NCBI GenBank assembly: GCA_026413225.1
Contig: CM048576.1
Span: 3,976,501 to 4,040,500, forward strand
Length of the DNA stretch: 64,000 nt
Reading direction: 5' to 3'
Origin: Otis tarda
Lineage: Eukaryota > Chordata > Aves > Otidiformes > Otididae
Shown in pieces: positions 13,021 to 24,345 of this stretch; the stretch's first letter is position 1, and each line of letters begins with the position of its first letter. The notes beneath the pieces are model-generated. The model made no database searches. It worked only from the letters and a program-made list of their open reading frames with translations, and was not told the DNA's origin. A program made the translations under genes and the position numbers.

Positions 13021-13334
13021 CTGAAACAGGCAAAAAGAAAAGATGCCCTCTGGTCAGCATTGCATTGCTTAGTTACAGAAAGTAACAACGAGCACAAACA
13101 AACATGACATTCAGCAGAAATTCCAAAATTTAAAGATTTAAGGATCTCAGGATAAACACGGATTTTATGACAAGAGACCAGCATCAATCAAGAAGTCTTC
13201 TTGTGCTCGAACATGAGGTTCAGTATCGGTGCTCTTCAGTTACTGCATACATTTCTGTCCATATTGCAGCGAGGACAGGCCAGTCCTTTGTAGCCGACAG
13301 TACGTCTCGTATCAGTTCTTGCCAGAACCTGTGC

Positions 13335-13382
13335 TCTTCCCCAGGCATCTGCGACTGCGGACAGGATACTGGACTAGGTGGA
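13335..13382 (+). repeat. possible CR1 3' fragment
   Basis: gcgactgcggacaggatact followed by ggactaggtggact resembles the sense motif ggacaggatactgggctagatggacc of old CR1 families. It is too short for a firm call. Confidence 0.4.
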
Positions 13383-13420
13383 CTGTTAGTTGCACAGTCA
13401 GACTGTTAATTGCACAGTCT
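13381..13420. repeat. 20-bp tandem duplication of a palindromic unit
   Basis: Two adjacent 20-mers, GACTGTTAGTTGCACAGTCA and GACTGTTAATTGCACAGTCT, differ at two positions. Each unit is itself an inverted repeat, GACTGT-N7-ACAGTC. Confidence 0.9.
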
Positions 13421-15285
13421 TGTACTTAGCTGAATTGAGGTTAGTAATAGCAAGGATGTATTTAAACATTTCTTTTCTAAGCTTCTCCTTTTCAACAACG
13501 CAGAACTTTTAGCATTCTTACATCCTGGAAAACCTTAGGTCTCTACTTTGCCTTTTACATTTCTGCTTTGGTTTTGCTCTAGTTCCTTCTCATGCAGGTA
13601 AACATTCTCGCAGCTATTTCACAGATAAGGACTTGGATTTCAATCACAGGCTAATTTGCTATGGTCAAATACAACAAAGTTAGAAGCTGTGGATTTGTAA
13701 CAGGAAACCATTTCAACATGAGAAATCCATATTTAGGCAAGGCATCAGTCTTGCACTCTTTCACATACAAATATGGCTCTTCCATCTCTGTGGATGATCA
13801 AAATCTGTAAAAATTTAACAACAAGCTTTTTCCTGAAGAGGTGGCCCTTTTTCTCTTTCCTTAACGCTTGACAGCTACACGACTAGAAAGGGATTCTAGC
13901 AGCAGACAATTATCTGCAGTGATCTGAGTTTTCAAGTTTCCTGAGTCATTAGTGTGCAGCTTTCTTTAAAGGATAGCGTACTTTGGGAATTAGTCATGAC
14001 GTACTTACAAGTCATGTCTCGCTCACATTTTTAGGACTTACAAAACATGTCCTCTTTTCAGCATCCAAACAGCTCAGGTAAGCAGGTGCTCACACACAGG
14101 AGAGAGGGCATTGACTGAATATTCCATCAGGCCAATTTCCTGTTTGTGTTAATTTTGAGTGACACACAGTAGGTTTTATCCTCTGCTGAACTCAGGTCCT
14201 TTATTCTCCTCTGTGAAACTCAGTTACTGTAACCTTCATCCTACTGACTTCCATGGCTATTTTCCCCTTTGGGGCTGGTTACGATAAAAATTGACCAGAT
14301 GGAAATTTAAATGACTCATACAGATCAAGATAGGCAAAAGGTTACCCAAAGAAGGGGCAGTTCTGGTGGGATAAATGTGAATCTCAGACTCATCCATACA
14401 AACCAAGAACCAAACACTAAGACCAGAGCGTGAGGGAAGACTAAAGGGTGTCAAATGGATCCAATTCAAAGAGCAGGAAATAGCGACATAGATTCCGCAG
14501 TCTAGGAGACTCAAGGACAGACATGAGAAGCACAGTGCATCAGACACACGTCTGTCTGAAACTCCCTCAAGGCGGTAAGGTCAGAGGCAAAGGAAAGAGG
14601 GGATTTCTCAACTAGGTCAGCATAAGCATGGTCAGAGAGCATTTGATGCCTTGAGAAGAGAGCCAAAGTAAATCACAAATTCTGTGAAGTCACTTGTCAC
14701 AAAAGAAGCCTAGCTGGAGATTCAATGACTCTCCACTTGGTTTGAAATACGGTCCGCTCCTGTGTACACTGGACTCCTCCTGTACCGGTAGGCATCAATG
14801 CAAGTTGAAGGCACTGTGTGACACCACCAGCATGTGGACCAACCTCAAGTTTATATCAAGTGATGTGTATGTGTTAAGTCATCTCTGTCAAAATACATGT
14901 TGTTGCAGCCACTAATAAAATAGTTAGTATCACAACAGTCTGAAGAAAATAAGCTCCAAGAATTGCTAAACTCTCAAAACTCAGCACTGGACAGGGCCTT
15001 ATTTCCATCTTTCATTGACAGGATTCTGATTCTTTTACGCTGGCAATGACAGGGGCAGGGAAACTTCCTTGTTTTTTACAGCAAGCGGTTCAGTCACTAG
15101 ATCAACTTTCTGTCTTTGTTAGATTCCAGTCTCTCAGCTCTTCAGTAAAAAACATATTATAATACCCTGTGATGCTTCCTTTTCTGGTCAATTCAGGGCA
15201 ATTCTTCTTTCAACATAAGCAAGAACAACCAAGAAACTGATCCCACCCAGAAACCCACAGATGCTCAGAAAGATCAGAACCCTAC

Positions 15286-15418
15286 CTTTCATAGGTGAAC
15301 CCTGCGGAGTTGCTGGGACATGCACACCCATGCCAGGTCCACGACGATATGGGAAGTTCTCAGGGCTGTATTTCTCACAAAGAACTTGCATGAAACTCCT
15401 TCCACTCGGCTGGTCCAT
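15286..15418 (-). CDS. TBCEL: TBCEL coding exon 1, with start codon
   Basis: Translation starts at 15418 with [20 protein letters not shown] and runs through [20 protein letters not shown] to Lys44, leaving one base of Asp45. The N-terminus equals human TBCEL over its whole length. The start has a strong context (A at -3, G at +4: gggagcATGG). Donor AAAG|gtaggg. The exon itself begins at 15435, where ttaactag|AAGTCC gives the acceptor, so 17 nt of 5'UTR precede the ATG. Confidence 0.96.
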
Positions 15419-15435
15419 GCTCCCTTCTTGGACTT
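15419..15435 (-). other. TBCEL: TBCEL 5'UTR part of the start-codon exon
   Basis: Seventeen bases between a good acceptor (tttttttctatgttaactag) and the ATG. The presence of an acceptor shows that at least one upstream noncoding exon exists, presumably in the CpG island at 19 kb. Confidence 0.75.
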
Positions 15436-18400
15436 CTAGTTAACATAGAAAAAAACAAATCATAGAAGCAGTCAGCAACTAATAATTACCTCCAGTTGTG
15501 ATCCTTGGGAACATAGGACAGGAAGCGACCAGCCAGGTCATGGGTTGTACTTCTTCTGAACTGCAGATTAATCTAATAGGTCATTTTTCAAATTCAAGAT
15601 AACAGTAAAACATTACCTGAAAAGAAATCAAAACCAAACAGAGGGCGAAAGCTAGGCAAATACGCTTTCTATCGTACCATTACAGGCCAAGTACAAGATC
15701 TCCTTGCCCCAGATGCTCTTCCAGGACAGTTCCAAATATGTCCCAGGCTGCAAAGATTACCTGTGTAGCTCACAAGAGGACTGTGAGATATTCATAGATA
15801 TTCTCAAACACATTTCCAGGGCAGCAAGGAGGAGAAAGAGCAAAGAGTTGTTTATGAGTAAGAGAAGGCTCAAAGAGGTGTTTTCATCCTGTAACTTCCC
15901 TTTTCTCTAACTTAGGACTTTCAGTCAAGATCAGCTTTTTGGGTGGGAGAAAAAAAAAAAAAACAAAAACCAAAACAACTGAAAAAGAAAAAGGATACAC
16001 AGCTCCCTAACTGTCTATAAAGAAACACTATGCAAAGCAGGTTATGTTTTTTTTTTTTTTTATTCAGATCAATGCTGCAAAGAGTCCAGAGCTCAACACC
16101 CTCTGCTAGCAAGACTTCCATCAGTTGGCCCATTGGGTGTCATGAAAGTACTCGAGTTTGATAGTAAGCTCACTCAGGATATCTCACGAGCTCTCATCTT
16201 CACTGACAGCAGTGGCTCATTCAAAGCAAGCTTTGGCCTCAAAAGGAGCATCATAATTTCTCTACCGACAAAGAACTAGTTCTTCAGTCCTGCTTGCAAA
16301 CCTGGGCTTCTAATTAGAACACAACTGCTGTGTCACAACACACTCTCAAGCATATGTGAGCACATCATTTGGCCAGTACAAAAAGCAAGATCTGCCAATT
16401 CAATTTTGCAGCTGCTTAATGCATATAGAAGATAAACATGCCCTTCATATATCTACACATGCGACAGAACAAAACAGCACAGGGCAAAAGACTTGCCACA
16501 TGGTGAGCTGCTGACCTGCCTAGAAAGACAGCGAGTGTCAGCTGGCAGGATACTTGGCACAAAGGTTGACATTCTGCTGTGCCCTAGGTGGAACTAAGCT
16601 TATCTGTCCTACTTTTCTGCATGTACTCTGAACTTGGTATTTTACAGTTTTCTGGATAATAAAGGAGTCAGGCTTGATACAGGCACAAAGAAAGGGTATC
16701 AGATTGTTCCCTAGTTTCACCGAGGTCTTATACTCCAAAGCAGGGCCTGCTACGCATCACGGACACAGGGGAGATCCAGATCCGCCCGTTCTAACAACAC
16801 AAGGCACAAACTTACAGGAATCAACTGTAAATTTCCTACAGTGTACAATTAGTCGTAGAGCAGCGTTTTCATTAAGAACTGCATATTTACCTTTCTAGTA
16901 TACCAGCAAAACCCAGCTCACACAGACACATGCTGCACATAAACCTGCACTTCCAGGACTCCTGGTGGCAATCCATACTTTTGAGTTCATGGTGGGGCCA
17001 CACACAAGTTGAAAACAATGTTGCTAACAAATGTCAAATTAAAGTTTCTGCCTGCTGTCATAAACTTCCCTTTAGATTTATTACAGGCAAGGATAGATAC
17101 AAAATCCTGAACAGAAGTGATTCAACTAAGGTTCAGGTCCCCTTTGCTGAGAATCACCTGTTCAACAAGCTCTACTTCACTTCTTCATGAACAGACCACC
17201 TAAAACACCTCTGTCACAAAGGACTCTGGTATAAGAAGAAGGAAGTTGACTGAGGCCTGTTACAATTTTTACATTATATATAAAGTTTACACACCTTTTT
17301 CAGCCCTCAACAGCTTGGTTGATTTGTATCTTAAACTTAACTTCATGTCACTAGTCTATCTAGAATCAAAAAATAAATCCTCAAATTGAATTCTGCGTTA
17401 GGAACAAGGCATTTGGTTTTACGCTAAAACAATCTGCATGCTACAGGAACAATCTGCATTGACAGCCAAGGCTTTAGGCCGAAAGGCCTCATTCCAGAGT
17501 GGTTTGGGAGCTCAGGACCGTAGGACAGACAGATACTGCTTTCTAAATGCATGTTCAGATCTCCTGGTCTGGAAATTCCAGAACTCCCCCATGCATAAAG
17601 CTCTCTGTCCCTCATGTGCTTATCTATCAACTCCATTCCTCTTTATCCACTGTGCTAACATCAGCTGGACATAAAAAAGTGAACACCACAGTAGAGGCAA
17701 AAAAAAAATGTGTTTTCAGCTACAGTATGAGAGCAATCGAGAACTGAGGAAAAAACCCTGACATTCACCTTTATCAGCCTCAAATAACAAGCATTTTCTT
17801 TATCAAGCTTTACCTTTGCAAGCCAACGCCATTGCCAGATCACAAAAATGTCAGGGGGTGGGCAGTCACCTTTTCTACTTCCCTTCTCGTCAGACTTCAC
17901 ATTCACTATAATAATCTGTCATGCACACGGCTTCTCTGAATCACTACAATTGCTTGAGAGCAAGGATTAACAGAATATGCAAAGAAAGCATGACACATTT
18001 CGAGTGAATGTTGTCTGTACAAGGGCAGGACAGGATGACTCGCAAGGTGCGCATTTCTGAGTGTTTTCCTACTGACAGCACAAGGAACAATTCACATCCT
18101 AAAATAACTTTGGGTTTTCTAAATGACAGTATAGGTTGCAAAAGACATGCTCAGTCTTTGAAAGATGTCAAGGAATAGTCTTTGTGGTCTATATTTAAAC
18201 ATACTGCTGGAAGGCTGTGGCCGCAGTGACATCAACATGGCAACTGTCTGCAAAGAAGAGCAAGACCCTGACTTGAGATCCAAGGGAAACCCAGTGGGCT
18301 GCTGCAGCTGATGAGCAAAGTGAAAGGAGAACACAACACGAGGAATATTTCTATGCCTGTGCTATAAGCCTACGAGGAGAATAAAGAAACTCTTCAAGAG

Positions 18401-19024
18401 AATTACATCACTAACTACATTCTAATGAATTCCAGTGCCATTGCAATGCTTTCAGAGCAGGTCCTAACCAGTCACACACCAAACGCATTTTGACATGTTT
18501 GTATACATGGAAAACAAAGCATAAGGAACAGATGCAAGAGGACAAACACCTCTCTAAAAAAGGCTGGTATGTCCTTCCCCTAAGACATGATTTCAGGAAA
18601 TCATTTTTGAAATGGTCTTGAGAGGCAGATGAATGAATACTATCAGGGCAGACAGACTGACCCTCTGAGCCACCACAGCAAGCTACCCAAGCATGCGACA
18701 CGCTGTCAGGGACTTCATCCAAGCAAGCCTAACTATCTGCTGCCCTGCCACAGTAGCACGGTTCTGGAAGGAGCCAAGACTAACGGCAGGGACAAGATTC
18801 CGGCCTGGACTCTGACATTAGGCTACTGAACCAGCAATCCCCTCGAGGGCTGCTGGAAAAACCAACTCCATCGCATAAGCCGGTGGGAAGCCCGTTTGCC
18901 TGGGCTGCTGGGCCTCACGGCAGGGTACGAGAAGTTGGGGTCTCCGATCCCGAGCCCCTCGAGCGCTGCAGCCTCCACCAGCCCGGCTGCCACGAACACA
19001 GACGTTAAACTGTCCCGGGCTCAC
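15436..19024 (-). other. TBCEL: TBCEL 5'UTR intron
   Basis: About 3.6-3.8 kb between the start-codon exon and the CpG island. It holds an A run at about 15950-15963 and a T run at 16047-16061, which lie in inverted orientation 83 nt apart. No coding exon or named repeat was seen. The upper limit depends on which candidate donor is used (19025 or 19207). Confidence 0.6.
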
Positions 19025-19264
19025 CTCACACGGGCCCGGCCGGGCCGGACCCCGGTTCGCCGGGCGGGTGACAGCGGCCTCGCCCGCTCGTACACCGCAC
19101 CCATCCCGCCGCAGAGCCCCCGCCGCGCAGGAGGCCGGTGGCGGCCGGTGGCGACCGGTGACAGCCGCGGCCCTGCCCGCATCCCGCCGCCCCCGGCCCC
19201 GCTTACCCAGGCCCGGCGGCCGCGTCCCGCATTGACCCGGAAACAGCTCCGCGGCAACCAAACA

Positions 19265-19291
19265 TCACGTGACCAACTCCCGGTCACGTGA
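19265..19291. promoter_or_regulatory. inverted pair of CACGTG (E-box/CLEAR-like) sites
   Basis: TCACGTGACC, a 7-nt spacer AACTCCC, then GGTCACGTGA. The two 10-mers are exact reverse complements. GTCACGTGAC is the core bound by USF and by MiT/TFE factors (TFEB, TFE3). The pair sits just upstream of the candidate first exon. Confidence 0.75.
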
Positions 19292-19409
19292 AGGGGGCCT
19301 GGCCCGCGGAGACGCGCGCGCGCACCCCTTGGTTGCCATGGAGACGATGACGCCGCCCCCGCCAGCCTCGTCCTCCCGCAGCCCGGACCTTCGCGCGCGG
19401 CAGCATCCT

Positions 19410-19459
19410 CTGACGTCAGCTAACCTCATCAGTGACGTCAGACAAGGAGAGAGATGACG
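19410..19459. promoter_or_regulatory. phased CRE/ATF site array
   Basis: Two perfect palindromic CREs, TGACGTCA, start at 19411 and 19433, and a third half site, TGACG, starts at 19455. The spacing is 22 bp each time, about two helical turns. A fourth TGACG lies at 19348. CREB/ATF factors bind this motif. Confidence 0.75.
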
Positions 19460-21984
19460 CTAAGATCCCCGCAGCGCCGAGGTCAAGTTCTGGGGCGTCC
19501 TGAGGGGTGGGGGTCGCTCCCAGGCCGGCCCAGCGCCCCAGACACCCGCCGGAGCGGCAGGAGGGGAAGCCCTGGCCGCACAAGGGTGTGTAAAACCTGC
19601 AGACTGGTCAATGCAGCGTGTTCTTGACCTGCCACGCCAACGGCTTGCGCGGCAGCCGCGCCCCTTTGCTGACAGGGCCCAGCCCTTCTCTACCGGTTTG
19701 CCCATTTCTCTCCTGTTTACTCACTCAGTGGCACCAGCTTTTCTTCAGTGACCGGTCACGACCTCAGAAGGAAGAGTCATAACTCACGCAGGGAGTAAGG
19801 CCGTGGCGGACAAGCGTGCCACGTTCCCCATCTCTGTCCCTGCCGGGATTACACAGTAAGAACCAAACTGCCTGTAACACAGCCTCGCCTTCCTGCTGCG
19901 CACAGGGAAGTTTGGAGGAGAGCTACATTAGCCATGGCCGAATAGCCGCAGCACACCTACACCCAGCCTGTAACGTCATCGGGACAACTTTGTCCTGTTA
20001 CTTACACACCCCGACTCAAGCACACTCCCCTGCGGCAGCAGAATACAATGGCAGCACTGTGGGTGCTGCCCAGGTGAAGGACAAAAAAAACCTGTGTTCA
20101 GCATCAGCCCAAGGGGGCAGGGGTGAGGTTTAATTCCCACTCTGCTATGTATTTCCTGCACCCACAGATTTACAGTCAGAAGAATAAAGTGAGAGACAGA
20201 CAACTCATTCTAGGCCGAGGAGACAATTCTTCTCAGACCCCTAGAGCTAAACCAGTTTGACTAAGTGTATCTCAGCAGAAAATATCCACCCCAAGAAGGG
20301 AAGGAAGCCTTGGGCAGAACCTTGACAGAGTTAGAGCCATCAGCACATTTCCTAAACCCCAACTGCAAAATTAAAGGCTACATTAGGCTTAATCAGACGT
20401 GCCCCAAACTATCACTGCTCCTAAAATTTGGCTAGTCTGCCTCTCATTCCCTGCTTCTTCATGGTGCTGGGACTTGGTTCACACACAGCAGCTTTTTAAA
20501 TACAGCATTGGGCATGAATCTTCAAGACACTGGTGAAGAAAGACTGACTGACTGATGGACTCCCAGCCTTGCCTGATGCAGGATTATGAAAGATTCTCAC
20601 ATTACTGCTGCACACCCCGGGGCAAATTCTAGCATTGTTGCTGTGTGAAAGGGTTCAAGGTTTTCAGATGGCATGGTCCAAATCACATGCCTCCGAAGTG
20701 GCATCTGTTATGTATACCAAATCTCCTTGCAATGCTGCTGTGTCTCACCCTGTCAGCCCCCGATTTCTTACAGTAGAGCACTGGCAGCCCGAGCTGTCAG
20801 CGCTGAAATGTATGCATGGCTTTCACGGGCCCGATTTCCCTTTAACAAAAAGAAAATCACTTTGGTGTTCTTTCTTATTACTCTGTTGACACAACATTGG
20901 TTTTATTTTGTTCCTATGCGGGCCAGCACAGATGAACATTGCCTTGCTAAAGCTCCGTAAAAAAAAAAACATCTACCCGCATGCACTGAATGGCTGATTT
21001 GGTTCTTTTAATACATTCCGGAGAGAGCTTTGTCTCCGCTTGGTTTTCCTTCTCCCCCTACTTCTCGTATCTGTTTCCATGAGATAAAGAACTCCATTGC
21101 ATTCAGAGGCTACACTCTTTCACTAACAATCCTCATGTTTTTTGCACAGCTTACCTGTGCTATTTAGTTGCTAGAAGGCAGACAGAGCATACCTCAGCTG
21201 GTAACTGGCACCAGCAGGCTACATTTTGATTTGAAATACATTTCAGTTGCTGCTTTCTATAGTTACAGATCAACTGGATATACAAGATGTCCGTGTTAAT
21301 CTCCGCTGGGTCAGTGCTGCAAGTGTGAGAAAGTGACCAGTGTATCCCCTGGCCTACATTAAAAACCATTTCAACTGAGTGGGTACAAGCCAGGGAATTG
21401 TTAACACAATTCAGTCTTTCACCTCTGGGGGCTGGTTTGAATTCAGCCCAAGCTGAATGTGCTTATCATCTTTGGCGCTCTCATTGTTCAGGTGAAATAA
21501 GTTTGATGGGTCTCAATCTGTGCCTCCCTGGTAGATAAATATCTGCTTGCCAAAGCTTGGCCATTCAGGGTGACCCCTCCCTGGCACACTCCCCTCTTTC
21601 CCACCACCACCTCCCCCAGGATTAAACAGGCCATGGGAACTGGAGTCCCCCCTCGACTTGCTTCCTCCCTGTCTGGTCGCACAGCAGATACCGGTGGTGG
21701 TACTCGGCAGTGCTAGATCTAGCTCACGCACGTATAACAAATGCCACTTAGGAGGCATTCACCCCAGAGACATGTCCATGTTAGGCAACAGAGCAACCCA
21801 AATCCAATTTCATTATTTTCATACTTTCAGAGACAGACCTGATGAACCTCAGCAGGAAAAACTTCCTCAATACCTGAAAAAACTCTGGTCACAATCTGTC
21901 CCTCATTAATCACACTTCTAATGCACCACATATAAATGTCACCCACTGTCAAAGGGGACACATACTAAGGTCTGAGGAGGTTCA

Positions 21985-22090
21985 TGGGTTTGTACGTACT
22001 GAGGCCAGAAGGGAATCACTGTTAAAGTCCAGAACACAAACCACAGACCCCCCTAATTTCATTCCCATCTGAGTTGCAGCAGATATTTCA
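21985..22090 (-). repeat. CR1 LINE 3' fragment
   Basis: tactgaggccagaagggaat, gttaaagtccagaacacaaa and cctaatttcattcccatctg follow the reverse-strand order of an old CR1 3' end (aaggccagaagggaccatta, then the segment after the tctgacctcctg stretch). It is diverged and short. Confidence 0.5.
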
Positions 22091-22098
22091 GGAGGGGA

Positions 22099-22130
22099 AA
22101 AAAAAAAAAAAAAAAAGAAAAAAGAAAAAA
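22099..22130. repeat. A-rich simple repeat
   Basis: A run of about 19 A followed by (GAAAAAA)n-like sequence. Confidence 0.85.
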
Positions 22131-24119
22131 GCAGGCCTCATTCTAATCAGAGTGAGGTACCTAAACCTAATTAATTCCCAGTCCACACTAATAACGTTTG
22201 ACAGATTGCACTGCACCCAGGGAAGCAGTGTCGCTGTCACACATGGGGACATGGACTCACTGAGATCATGGAATTTCTCCGAGTGGCACAAGGAGACAGA
22301 GGCAGCAGCAGAGGAAGGAGCATCCAGTGGACACTGCTGCTTATGAGAATAATTTTCACTATATTTAAATCACCAGAGGTTTGGGGGGGAGGGTGGGGGA
22401 GAGGATTTGAAACATACGCAATTTTCTACTTCTTTTCTGTAGCTTTTTGATCCTTTTGCTTCTGGGTTTGGCAACCGCAACTTTCTTCATCCTTGGAGAT
22501 TATTCTGCAATCCCTCAAAGAGACTTCAATTTTCTCACAAATCTCTCTTCCTTTCACTTAATTTAAACGTTTTTGGCCAATTTCATGATTTAATAATGAG
22601 AAATAAAATTGGAGATTTACTAAGTGTTGAGAGAAGACCTTTCATTTCATCTGGGGATTAAGAAGGGAGTTAAAGGTGTGAATCCCTTTAGCCACGCTGG
22701 CCTAACCTGAGCTCCAGCATGCTAAGGAGCCCAACCCTGAGAGATACCAAGCGCGCTCTGCTTGCGTTGAAGCTGAGGAAGTCCTGCAGACTCAGAGCAC
22801 GTTGCAGATTTGGGCCCCTTAAGACATGATGCTAGCATATAAATCCATAGCAGTGCTGTCTCATACATATTTTGCTAATAACTTTAAAGCCCGACTTCAT
22901 TTAGTGCTACTGCCAGCTGATCAACTCCAAGCAGCTTCTCACTACGCCATTAATTTAAGGTAACAATTCACTAAGATCTTTGGTTCCACATAAGTGCTTC
23001 CCAAATCACTTCTTTGGTCTCTGTCAATTATCCGAGACTAATGCACCTTGAAGTTACCTTTTAGAGCAAACGTTGCTCCACAGTCATCATTCTCAAATAT
23101 TATCAGTAGTCAAAAGATAGGAACAATGCAGCATTCAACTTCAGAAATTCAGACTGCACATTCAAATGTAGAAATAAAAAAAATAAATCAATTCTGATGC
23201 AGTCTGAAGATCTATTGAATTTTCATAATTCAGCAATTGCTAGTCATGTTCAGAGGACCAAATGGACCTTGAGCCTTTTATTCATTTGATTTCATTTTCT
23301 GGATGGCTACTATTAGATAAAGGCAGCTTCTCAGGTACCACTGCAATAGTACTGGCCATCAAGTTATGTCTGGCAAATCAAATCTCACACACTCGGGGCT
23401 AGACTCACTCAGCTGGCTGCTGTCTCACTCCCTTCATCACGACGCTGCTTGTCTCCCAAACTTGGGCATCTACTGCAGGATAAAGCTCACCAGGCTCTTC
23501 AGCTGACCTGCCACACTCGTGAGACTCCTCCAAAGCCACGTGTGATCTGCTGTGCCAGCCCTCATCCTCTCCTCTGATCCTCCAGCGTGGCATCTCATGC
23601 TTTGGGAAGTGCCGCGGCATGGCCAGGTGCTCGCTGACCCAGCCTGAGCAGCAAGAAGGGCAAACCTGGGCATGGGTTATGCCCAGTGCCCTTCTCCAGT
23701 CGACTCTGGATCTGTCCTTGCTGCGCAGCACAGCATGGCACGGCACCCCTGTGCTGCCCCATTCAGGACACATCTCATTTTGGACCACGATTTTCAGTCA
23801 GACAGAAAGGGCACCAGCAGACAGAAGCAAGTCCAGACATGAAAATGGCTAGGTCTTCCTCTGCCAAATGCTCTGGATTCGTAACTGGTTGTTAGGATGA
23901 GACAGAAAAGTGTCATTGCTGTCTGATTTTGGAATGGGACTTTGGCTGGGAGAAGAGGACAAAACAGAGTGAGAGAGAAGCTGTCCTTTCCCATCTTGTG
24001 TGTGTAACAACTCCATTACAGGTCTGGATCTCACTTACAGAACGATGCTGGCTGAGCATGTAGGCTGCCAGCATTCATAATAATTAACCATTAATGTTAG
24101 CAAACACTTGGCAAATCTC

Positions 24120-24345
24120 CACCCGCTTTCATTCGGAGCTCGCAGAGCCCTTTGCAAACATGAACAGATTAAACCTTGCCAGACCCCCCTCCAGTACTAC
24201 ACATTAATCCAAAGAATTTCCTCTGCTTCTGTTCTCTGGCAGGGTATTTAGTAAACATGGTGAGGCTGGGAAGTACTCAGGTCATCCCCATTTTATGATG
24301 CAGAGTGGTGCAGCAATACTGAGCAGTTGTGGTCTCCCACCCTGC
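24120..24345 (-). repeat. MIR/CORE-SINE-like ancient repeat
   Basis: cccgctttcattcggagctc, cagagccctttgcaaacatg and then catccccattttatgatgca with a later ggtctcccaccctgcagtca recall the same reverse-strand consensus as the copy at 12.3 kb. The middle is disrupted. This is weak but in the right order. Confidence 0.45.

Larger units (their letters stand above)
13021..15285 (-). other. TBCEL: TBCEL intron 1 (within coding region)
   Basis: An intron of 2.27 kb. It contains a possible CR1 3' fragment near 13.33-13.38 kb and a 20-bp tandem duplication at 13381-13420. The rest shows nothing recognisable. Confidence 0.8.
1..19260 (-). other. TBCEL: TBCEL gene (tubulin folding cofactor E-like), partial: promoter, 5'UTR and six of its coding exons
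   Basis: The gene runs right to left. Six coding exons join in one frame (phases 1, 0, 2, 1, 2, 2) to give 318 complete residues plus two bases of codon 319. Peptides such as [27 protein letters not shown] and [14 protein letters not shown] match the human protein nearly residue for residue. The family is about 424 residues: leucine-rich repeats, an LRR cap and a C-terminal ubiquitin-like domain, without the CAP-Gly domain of TBCE. The known role is destabilising tubulin and committing it to proteasomal turnover, in the cytosol. The final exon or exons (about 106 residues, all of the ubiquitin-like domain) are not in the window, so the gene continues past position 1. The right end is an estimate, because the start of transcription inside the CpG island cannot be fixed. 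Confidence 0.95.
18840..19510 (-). promoter_or_regulatory. TBCEL: CpG-island promoter of TBCEL with candidate 5'UTR exon
   Basis: A sharp GC- and CpG-rich block in otherwise AT-balanced DNA. On the minus strand two strong donors are visible, CTGG|gtaagc (exon end 19207) and TGTGAG|gtgagc (exon end 19025), either of which could end the first noncoding exon. The island carries an inverted pair of CACGTG boxes (19265-19291), three phased TGACG cores (19411-19459) and an ETS-like CCGGAAAC near 19239. There is no TATA box at a sensible place, as is usual for a housekeeping promoter. It may also fire to the right, but no plus-strand exon can be supported. Confidence 0.8.

Noticed and set aside
14257-14547. 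Minus-strand 96-residue frame in a TBCEL intron
   Set aside because: It lies between two well-defined TBCEL exons, does not match TBCEL, and has no splice sites that fit the gene's phases.
19269-19457. Plus-strand open frame across the CpG island
   Set aside because: It is produced by stop-poor CpG-rich sequence; no splice donor or homology supports a divergent coding gene.
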